Positions 5,418-11,900 of a DNA stretch of 24,211 nucleotides are shown here, piece after piece (position 1 is the stretch's first letter; each line of letters begins with the position of its first letter). Source of the stretch: a virus. The position numbers and the translations under genes are program-made. The notes beneath the pieces are model-generated. The model was not told the origin of the DNA, made no database searches, and was given only the letters and a program-made list of their open reading frames with translations. The stretch is taken from positions 1 through 24,211 of IMG/VR virus record IMGVR_UViG_3300033153_006621, one strand, 5' to 3'.

Positions 5418-5975
5418 CTATTGCTTTAGTGTTAAGCGCTTATTATGCGTGCTCACGTTTTGGCTGGTGCGTGAATTATGAAAGACAAAAGGCACAAACA
5501 ACCCTGATTTAATATAGCTAGGAAATTGTCGATTGATTAACGCGGGAAATTTATTATGATTATTCAAAATACTTTTTAAACTGTAAGGCACTCCGATTTC
5601 TTCAAACCATTTAGCCATAATATCTGCATAAAAACTAAAAAGTATGATTTTATATTTTTTATTAATTGTAATTAATTCACCTGTTTTTTTATTATGCATA
5701 ATTATTATCTTTTCTAAATATTGATTTAAAAATTCTGATACTTCAAAAACACGTTTATATAATTTTGGTGAATTTTTAGATAAAACAGATAAGGGCGCAT
5801 AAGGTGTTATAAATGATTTATTTATTATTTTATAAAAAAGTTCAGTATCTTCATTTTCAAAACATGAATCTTTGTTTTTATTTAAAAGTGAATTTATAGT
5901 TTTATTTAAATCAGTTAATTCATCTTCATCTAAAAGTAAAACTAAACCTTTTATTGTTTCCAAATTACTATTCAT
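5418..5975 (-). CDS. hypothetical protein, 185 aa
   Basis: ATG with AAGGAG upstream. The first 35 residues are acidic and helical (LVLLLDEDELTDLNKTINSL), and the rest is basic and aromatic (KSFITPYAPLSVLS, KIILFSFYADIMAKWFEEIG). There is no signal peptide or clear membrane helix; family not recognised. It lies between the structured gap and the iterons, in the same direction as the rep-like gene, so a role in replication or its control is possible. Its leader holds two strong inverted repeats (6005-6061) and the ATTGATTTATAT motif shared with the 27-bp repeats, suggesting regulation. Confidence 0.72.
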   Translation of the reverse strand: MNSNLETIKGLVLLLDEDELTDLNKTINSLLNKNKDSCFENEDTELFYKIINKSFITPYAPLSVLSKNSPKLYKRVFEVSEFLNQYLEKIIIMHNKKTGELITINKKYKIILFSFYADIMAKWFEEIGVPYSLKSILNNHNKFPALINRQFPSYIKSGLFVPFVFHNSRTSQNVSTHNKRLTLKQ

Positions 5976-6004
5976 TTTATACTCCTTCTTTTTAATTGAT
6001 TTAT

Positions 6005-6061
6005 ATGAAACGAAAATAAACGTAGCGTAGCGGAGTTTTTCGTTTCATTGCGCGGAGCGCA
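6005..6061 (-). promoter_or_regulatory. two adjacent GC-containing hairpins in the leader of the 185-aa gene
   Basis: A 12-bp perfect inverted repeat (ATGAAACGAAAA at 6005-6016, TTTTCGTTTCAT at 6037-6048) with a 20-base loop holding CGTAG repeats. It is directly followed by TGCGC-GGA-GCGCA (6049-6061). Both stand out against AT-rich surroundings and lie about 30-85 bases before the start codon ending at 5975. A leader attenuator, operator or origin hairpin is possible. Confidence 0.55.
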
Positions 6062-6091
6062 CAATCTTTTTATTTTACTACGGTTATGAAT

Positions 6092-6140
6092 AATCATATA
6101 ATCTTTAATCATAAAGAATCATAAGCATTTTAAAATCATG
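6092..6140. repeat. AT-rich AATCAT repeats beside the iterons
   Basis: AATCATA at 6092-6098, 6107-6113 and 6117-6123, and AATCATG at 6134-6140, in a strongly AT-rich stretch 40 bases from the first iteron. This arrangement is typical of the unwinding region of an iteron origin; the role is inferred. Confidence 0.5.
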
Positions 6141-6179
6141 CTGTAAACGTTGTGCTATATAGCTTTCTAAAAAAACACT

Positions 6180-6286
6180 GCACTCCAACTTACAATAGTT
6201 CGCACTCCAACTTACAATAGTTTTTAACTATAAGCACTCCAACTTACAATAGTACTGTTTTTATCTGCACTCCAACTATCAATAGT
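6180..6286. repeat. four iterons, probable origin of replication
   Basis: Three exact 20-bp copies of GCACTCCAACTTACAATAGT at 6180-6199, 6202-6221 and 6234-6253, and a fourth with small changes near its middle at 6267-6286. Start-to-start distances are 22, 32 and 33 bases, close to two, three and three helical turns, so all would face the same side of the helix. The fourth copy overlaps the stop codon of the rep-like gene. Direct repeats of this size and phasing next to an initiator gene are the hallmark of iteron origins. The unusual point is that they follow rather than precede the gene. Confidence 0.85.
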
Positions 6287-7190
6287 CATTATATTTAATT
6301 ATCACATTTTCTTCTTTGAATTTTAAAATATATTTGCCAGTTTTTATTTTTTTATTTATTCCTTTAATAGATTTTTCTAAAAAATCCTTCATTCTATAAA
6401 TACGTGTATTTCCACTAATAGCTAATTTATTAATACAAAATTGTCTTATATTTAAATTAATGCCTTTTTCTGTTTTTAAATAGCCTTCTGCTCCTTTTAA
6501 ATATAAATAAAGATTTTTTGATGTAGTACCTTTTAATTGCAAAACAGTTTCATACTTTAATTGTGCTGAAAACTTTATACCTAGTAAATCAATAAACCTT
6601 TTTGTAAATTCAATATGTATACCTTCTTCCTCATCTTTATCGCTATTCCAATATGAATCAATACTACAAATAACATTGCTAATACCTAATGCGTGTTTAA
6701 AAGTAGTAGCTTTATTTCCATTATAAATGCGTATATTTTTTTGATACATTATTGAAGTTTTGCTCCATTTATCAAAAGAATTCCAAAGCATTCCATAATA
6801 TGTTTCACTTATTGGTAAAGCTAAAGCTTTTAAAATAGCATAAGTAGATTTAAAATCCACATAATATTGATTATTTGTTGTAGCTAAATAAATAAGTCCC
6901 ATTAATATTTTATGATCAAATTCACCCGGTAATGGATTTTCTCCCCTATCTAAAAATTGTTCTGCATCTGATAATGCCATACCAACCGCATACCTTTTAT
7001 TTCCTTTACGATTAAAATGCCCAATTTTATCTTTACCTCCAGGCATTAATACAAGTCCATTTTTTCTATCCATATTAATTACAAATCTATTTAATTTATA
7101 CGTAGGTGGAAAACATAAAGGATGCTGGCAGGCTAATCTATTTAATCTAAACTCTTTTTCATTTTCAATTATTAATTCAACTCTTTTCAT
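6279..7190 (-). CDS. iteron-type replication initiator-like protein, 303 aa
   Basis: Start placed at the ATG ending at 7190, with GGGGAGG seven bases upstream; a longer in-frame start at 7259 has no such site. The protein begins MKRVELIIENEKEFRLNRLA and is basic, with alternating helix and strand, as expected of a winged-helix initiator: LPGEFDHKILMGLIYLATTN reads like the first recognition domain (near residue 88), and the second half has YLYLKGAEGYLK and FLEKSIKGINKKI. I cannot assign a named Rep family from sequence alone. The call rests mainly on context: four phased iterons at its 3' end, AT-rich repeats beyond them, and a small HTH gene overlapping its start by 14 bases. Known initiators of this kind bind iterons as monomers and repress their own gene as dimers. 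An unrelated phage replication protein remains possible. Confidence 0.65.
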   Translation of the reverse strand: MKRVELIIENEKEFRLNRLACQHPLCFPPTYKLNRFVINMDRKNGLVLMPGGKDKIGHFNRKGNKRYAVGMALSDAEQFLDRGENPLPGEFDHKILMGLIYLATTNNQYYVDFKSTYAILKALALPISETYYGMLWNSFDKWSKTSIMYQKNIRIYNGNKATTFKHALGISNVICSIDSYWNSDKDEEEGIHIEFTKRFIDLLGIKFSAQLKYETVLQLKGTTSKNLYLYLKGAEGYLKTEKGINLNIRQFCINKLAISGNTRIYRMKDFLEKSIKGINKKIKTGKYILKFKEENVIIKYNDY

Positions 7191-7416
7191 TTTTAGGCCT
7201 CCCCTGCTTAATGTTTTTCTTATGCCATTTTTCCATTTCTTTAATATTATAAAGTACATTTATCCGTGTACTATTTTCATTAGGCATTGGTTGTGTACTA
7301 AATGGACATCCTTTTTTACGCCAGTTTTGTACTGTTAAAACCGTTATGCCAAAATGTTCAGCAACTTGTCTAGCATTTTTATTTCTAGTTGCATTTTTAA
7401 TTCTTATACGTTCCAC
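7177..7416 (-). CDS. small HTH DNA-binding protein, 79 aa
   Basis: Starts at GTG (7416-7414) with AAGGAG upstream. Residues 14-36 (NARQVAEHFGITVLTVQNWR onward) form a clear helix-turn-helix of the type found in MerR-like, excisionase and small-terminase N-terminal domains. The C-terminus is basic (KKNIKQGRPKNEK), with GRP resembling an AT-hook-like clamp. It overlaps the rep-like gene by 14 bases and contains its ribosome binding site, so the two are co-expressed. It may be a regulator or accessory of replication. It is too short to be a full terminase small subunit, and no terminase large subunit is nearby. A 7-bp inverted repeat upstream could be its operator. Confidence 0.72.
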   Translation of the reverse strand: MERIRIKNATRNKNARQVAEHFGITVLTVQNWRKKGCPFSTQPMPNENSTRINVLYNIKEMEKWHKKNIKQGRPKNEKS

Positions 7417-7437
7417 AATTTTCTCCTTTTTATTAGT

Positions 7438-7464
7438 TACATTAATAACTATATATATAATGTA
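7438..7464 (-). promoter_or_regulatory. inverted repeat and AT-rich promoter region of the HTH-rep unit
   Basis: TACATTA (7438-7444) and TAATGTA (7458-7464) are exact inverted copies flanking an alternating AT stretch, 22-50 bases before the GTG start. The position fits an autoregulatory operator over a promoter, but the low complexity weakens this. Confidence 0.4.
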
Positions 7465-7488
7465 TAGATTTTTACATTTTTAAAGAAA

Positions 7489-7522
7489 ATAAAAAAGGGC
7501 GCATGGTTTCCCACACACCCTT
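7489..7522 (-). terminator. strong rho-independent terminator closing the late block
   Basis: On the minus strand AAGGGTGTGTGG (7522-7511) pairs along its full length (G-U pairs included) with CCATGCGCCCTT (7506-7495), capped by a GAAA tetraloop and followed by TTTT ATTTT. This 12-bp stem with a GNRA loop ends the transcript that carries the tail genes, before the replication unit. Confidence 0.9.
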
Positions 7523-7697
7523 AGCAGCTTCCTAAGCAGCTTTTTATACGAAGATAATACACCTATCATTTAATATTAGATTCAAACTCCAAACACTTCT
7601 CCTAACTAGCTGAGGTGATAATAGCAAGCTCACCATCTGTAACACTACCCGTAGCCATAATATGCCTAAATACTTTTAAAAACAGTTAATTTTCATA
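7523..7697. other. short gap between late block and terminator
   Basis: It contains an imperfect hairpin (AGCAGCTT, CCT, AAGCAGCT at 7524-7542) followed by TTTTTATA on the plus strand, where no gene would use it. It also holds an 18-codon frame at 7602-7658 without a ribosome binding site. No further feature is seen. Confidence 0.4.
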
Positions 7698-8120
7698 TTA
7701 GCCGGAGGCTAATTTAGTAATTTGTAATCCCATGTACCACATAGTGAAGGCAAACTGTATTATACCTGCACCAGCAACAATAACACCTATTGTCCATTTA
7801 ACCCTTATATTAATACTATCTATTTTTGCATTAAGACTTGTAGACAATATTTTTAAATCGGGTGTGGTTACATAATGATTTTCCAATTCCCTATGTATAT
7901 CATTTTCTAACTCATCACGGCACTTATTAACTTTATCAGGAAATTCCCGTACTAATTCAAATATACTTGCTACATTATGATCAATAGCTAGCAAACGTTT
8001 TTCTTCATCTTCTTTATGTTGTTTAAAATCACCTATTAGTATGGATAATTTTTCCTTTTCAACACCAGCCTGTATCAAGGCATTTAATTCGTCCTGTGTT
8101 ATAGATATAGGATCAGCCAT
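7698..8120 (-). CDS. coiled-coil protein with C-terminal membrane helix, 140 aa
   Basis: ATG start; an AAAGG lies somewhat far upstream (about 14 bases). Residues 1-105 are charged and helical with heptad-like spacing (EKEKLSILIGDFKQHKEDEE, NKCRDELENDIHRELENH). Residues 108-132 (WTIGVIVAGAGIIQFAFTMW and following) are one membrane helix, leaving a short tail KLASG. It follows the tail tip gene in the late block, where lysis genes often sit, so a holin-accessory or other envelope role is plausible. It lacks the short multi-helix pattern of common holins, and no endolysin is in view. It could equally be a tail-associated membrane protein. Confidence 0.7.
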   Translation of the reverse strand: MADPISITQDELNALIQAGVEKEKLSILIGDFKQHKEDEEKRLLAIDHNVASIFELVREFPDKVNKCRDELENDIHRELENHYVTTPDLKILSTSLNAKIDSINIRVKWTIGVIVAGAGIIQFAFTMWYMGLQITKLASG

Positions 8121-8137
8121 GGCATATATTACCTTTA

Positions 8138-8452
8138 TTATTTAGGAATATCCTTATTAACATTTCCAGCAGCTACTTCATCAAATTTATTCGATAAATT
8201 TATTATTATGGATAATTCTTCTAACCGTTTATTTATTGCAACTTTTTGCCCGCTTAATCTTTCTAATTCTTCCTTTAAAGTTTTTAGTTTCAAATTAATA
8301 TTATATAATTCCAATGAGGATTGCTTAGCTTCTTCCTCATGTGCTTTTATAGTGTGTTTAATTGATAAAACGGTAGCTCCATATTTTTCTTGTATTTCTG
8401 CATTTTGCTTTTCTACAGATACACCTTCAATAACTTCTTTTTTATTAGACAT
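8138..8452 (-). CDS. coiled-coil protein, 104 aa
   Basis: ATG with AAAGGAG upstream. Residues 12-88 are almost entirely heptad-like (HTIKAHEEEAKQSSLELYNI, LKTLKEELERLSGQKVAIN), so a long coiled coil is predicted; no membrane segment. It lies 17 bases before the coiled-coil membrane protein and may form a complex with it. Family unknown. It starts close to the plus-strand gene at 8506, so the two are divergent and may share a control region. Confidence 0.7.
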   Translation of the reverse strand: MSNKKEVIEGVSVEKQNAEIQEKYGATVLSIKHTIKAHEEEAKQSSLELYNINLKLKTLKEELERLSGQKVAINKRLEELSIIINLSNKFDEVAAGNVNKDIPK

Positions 8453-8468
8453 TTTATTTCTCCTTTAT

Positions 8469-8501
8469 TTAACAAATATCAAATTTTAACTATATAGTTA
8501 A
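8469..8501 (+). promoter_or_regulatory. promoter and 16-bp palindrome before the plus-strand gene
   Basis: TTAACA (8469-8474), 16 bases, TATATA (8491-8496) resemble -35 and -10 boxes, giving a very short leader before the ATG at 8506. A perfect palindrome, TTAACTATATAGTTAA (8486-8501), covers the -10 box, the expected transcription start and part of the ribosome binding site. It also lies in the divergent leader of the gene at 8138-8452. A repressor bound here could switch this gene off in the lytic or lysogenic state. Confidence 0.5.
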
Positions 8502-8505
8502 GGGT

Positions 8506-8898
8506 ATGAAAACTAAAATTATATTATTACTACTATTATTAAATACTCCTATCGCTTATGCTGAGGGGCAATTCTCAATCCATTTAGTTACTGGTCATAT
8601 TGGTATAAACAATCTTGAAACTGTAACACCTGGCATTGCCTATACAGAAAAAGGATACCGTGCCGGTGTAATCCGGAATAGTTTTAGATTGCCAAGTTTT
8701 TATGCCGCAAAATTGTATGATATCAATCATCGGTTACGTTTCGGTTTAGGTATCATTACTGGATACTCAATTGAAGGCTTACATTTAAAAGGCGATACAT
8801 CTGGAGTTATACCTTTATTAGCTGCTGAATTTGATATTAATAACCAATTATCAATATTATTTACTGGACGTGCTTTTAATTTAGAACTTAAATTCTAA
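8506..8898 (+). CDS. exported small beta-barrel-like outer membrane protein, probable moron, 130 aa
   Basis: The only well-supported plus-strand gene. Residues 1-19 (MKTKIILLLLLLNTPIAYA) are a typical Sec signal peptide with an AYA/E cleavage site. The mature part has amphipathic strands with alternating aromatic residues (TEKGYRAGVIRNSFRLPSFY, LRFGLGIITGYS) and ends in FNLELKF, a C-terminal Phe as in outer membrane barrels recognised by BAM. The YRAGVxRNS...Y motif recalls small phage-borne barrel proteins whose exact function is unknown; PagL/PagP-type lipid A modification is possible, but no catalytic residues can be assigned. It is inserted between late genes on the opposite strand with its own promoter, and its stop lies five bases from the stop of the tip gene. 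That is the layout of a moron altering the host surface in lysogens. Confidence 0.75.
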   Translation: MKTKIILLLLLLNTPIAYAEGQFSIHLVTGHIGINNLETVTPGIAYTEKGYRAGVIRNSFRLPSFYAAKLYDINHRLRFGLGIITGYSIEGLHLKGDTSGVIPLLAAEFDINNQLSILFTGRAFNLELKF

Positions 8899-8903
8899 AT
8901 ATG

Positions 8904-11900
8904 TTAACCAGCCTGTTCAAATTTTGCATACTGCACATACATACGTGAATCACTGGTTGATGATCTATTATAAGATTCAAAAGTTAATAGATATCCCAAA
9001 TCAGCAGCCCCAGTGGGCAGATTTGTAGTGATTGTCCCCTCTAATGTTCCATCAACATAAAAGTTAACATTGGTTCCTGCCGTGAAATCTGCTATAAGTT
9101 CATAAGTGGTATCCTCAGAAACTCCTGTCATCAATGAAAGTTTTGTTATAGTTGAGCCATTTGCGGCAAATCCATATAAAGTAGTCCCCTCCAGCACAAA
9201 GCCAAATTTCCTATTATATGCACTTTCAGGAGTAGCCGCATATATTGGCCCACTTTGAATATAAAATTCGGCTCCGGCAATATAATCAAACGAAACCCAA
9301 CATTTGAAGCGCCTGCTACTGCTCCAATCAAATCCTGATGCATGAAACCTTCTTTGCAGTATTGCTAGTGCATATTCACCTGATACATTATCTGAATTTA
9401 TCCTCAGCCCTTGATATGTATCAATGTCCACTACAGATGTACTGCCATTTATTGCAGTAGCCCATCCATCAAGAGATTCAAATAAAGTAGAAAAATATAC
9501 ACCGTCATTATTAAAGGCATCAGAACCTAATAACTTGGTATTTTTTCCTATTAATAAATCAGTACCATCAAACCAAACATACTTTTCATTATCATGATCG
9601 CCAACATCTAACTGGTAACTACCACTATCATATCCAAGAAATATTCCTGTGCCAGAGCCTACTGTTTTACCGGTACTCTTTAACGATCCCCCTGCATTTA
9701 AAGTAATACCCCCACCTGTAATTGTGGTGCCTGTTATTAAAGCTGATTGTGTTACATCTGCACCAGATTCTCCCGCCCATTTATTTGTTGCGCTTTCATC
9801 AATTTCATCAGCCGTTTTAGCTATAGGCTGAATCATTACTGAATCTATATCATACGTATGGCTTAATCCTGTATACCATTTTAAAGCAGTGAATGATGCA
9901 TAACGTGTTAATGCTACAGGAGTGTATGTATAAGTTACTTCTGTCCATGAAGTACCTGGCATAGGTCCATCAGCCGGTGCTAACTCAACAGCACCATCCG
10001 CAGTTTGGACCATGGTATCACCACTAACACCAACATGCGTATTACCTTGGTCTAATGGATTACCAGTATACTCCATCCGTAAATAAAGCCCATTAGCTGT
10101 TACTCCTGATGATTTATGGCGGATAGTTACCCTATATTTTTGTTGATCATCAATTGGTATGGCAGGAAATCCATATCCAAAAGCATTATCTGTTGTGTGT
10201 TCAAGCCGCATAAAGTTTTTATTAGAATCACCAAAAGCAATACCCGTTCTATCAGTTATTCCATAATTACCTTGTATACCTGCTGGCTTATCATCACTAT
10301 CAGTAACATCAATATTCCAATTGAATAATAAACCACTACCAACTGATTGGTTGTCTCCAGTAACATCTGCTCCAGCGGCTACGTTAGAACCTGCTCCTAC
10401 CGTTATAGCCCCAGAAATTACAGCATCTATGGCAGTAATAATTCCTGTAGATGCATCTATAGTTACTTTAGGAGTAGCATCATTAGCAGCCCATGCTTTT
10501 ATACCAGTGTCATTTATACGAACGCCTTGCCCACTAGCACCGCCATCGCCTGCTGCTGAACTAGTTTCTAAAATACCTGCTGAAGTAATATTAAATACTG
10601 TACTATTTATTATTCCAGAAGCAAAAGTAGGAGCACTTCCATTTGTAGGTAGATTGAATACAGTACCTAATACACTATCAACACCAACAACACCATCAGC
10701 ACTTAACCTTATATAATTAGTACCTGCTGCATTTTGTACCTGTATCCTTTGATTTGCAGAATCTAAAATTACACGGTTATTATCACTAATAATAGTTGTG
10801 GAATTTATATTCCAACCACCAATTTCACCTGCTGTTGCTGTTATTGTTCCTGTTATTAATAAATCAGCACCATCCCATAATAATTTATTTCCAGCAGAAT
10901 TGCCTACTGAAAATTTCCACGTACCACCATCATCACCTAAAAAGAAACCTGTACCTATATCATATGAGGTTTGTCCAGCTTTTATATGACCGCCTGTTGT
11001 AATACTGGCACCTTTAGATACGCTAGTAATAGTTATAATATCTTCTGTAAACGTTGCTGATTCTATTCCTGATATAGAAATAGGTGCCGCTTTTACTTCA
11101 TATGATGCATAATAATTTGGTACCTGTACTACTTTTTCTTCAGTACCCACAACAATAGTTACAGGAACCCATGCATCTGTTCCTGTTTCACGCATATAAA
11201 TTTGTGATGCATAATAACTAGTATCGCCTGCTGGAGGGTCTACTGAAATTTCAATAGCAGCAAGATTTAAACTCTGCTTACTTGCAACACCTTCAGATAA
11301 ATTTATCGCTGTAGCTGGATTAGCTTCTGAAGGGGTATCAATTATAGGAGTAGAATAGTCAATTAAAGGAATTTCTCTATATAGTCCAGATTTTTGAGAC
11401 TCTCCTAAATATCCTACATAGTAAGATTGGTGATTACCTGGAAATGATAATCCAAATACTTCAACAGCATCAAAAGGATCAGAATTTAAAATACTGCTAC
11501 CTAAATTTGAAATAAAGTGTGTATAAACATCCGATGTAGTAGCAAAACTACCATCTAATATTATTACTAAAGGACCACCAGAACCTCCTGCTCCAGTTCC
11601 ACCATTAAAATATCCACCAGAATACGGGCCATTAACATCTCCTAATTCACCATCATTACCACTTAAATTAATTTCTGAAGATGCGCCAGCAGAAACGCCT
11701 CTACCTTCCAATACTAAAGCGGCCCCTGCATCTGCGCCTGCACCTCCATTAACAAACACGCTTGTAAATATTAAATGATCGCCTCCAGCACTACCAGAAC
11801 TAGGGCGCATATCAATATTATCTAAACCAATTACATCAGTACCATCATATTCTATATAGATTGCGGGTAATCCTGAATTTTCTCCTTCAACAATAGGCAC

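Noticed and set aside
6180-6286. Possible short CRISPR array
   Set aside because: The repeats are 20 bp with spacings of 2, 12 and 13 bases, too short for spacers. Helical phasing beside a rep-like gene fits iterons.
7524-7547. Hairpin AGCAGCTT-CCT-AAGCAGCT followed by TTTTTATA on the plus strand
   Set aside because: It has a terminator shape in the plus direction, but no plus-strand gene lies upstream, and it has an A-A mismatch. The adjacent minus-strand terminator explains the region.
7602-7658. Eighteen-codon minus-strand frame, MATGSVTDGELAIITSAS
   Set aside because: No good ribosome binding site and too short to judge. It could be the remnant of a lost gene end but cannot be supported.
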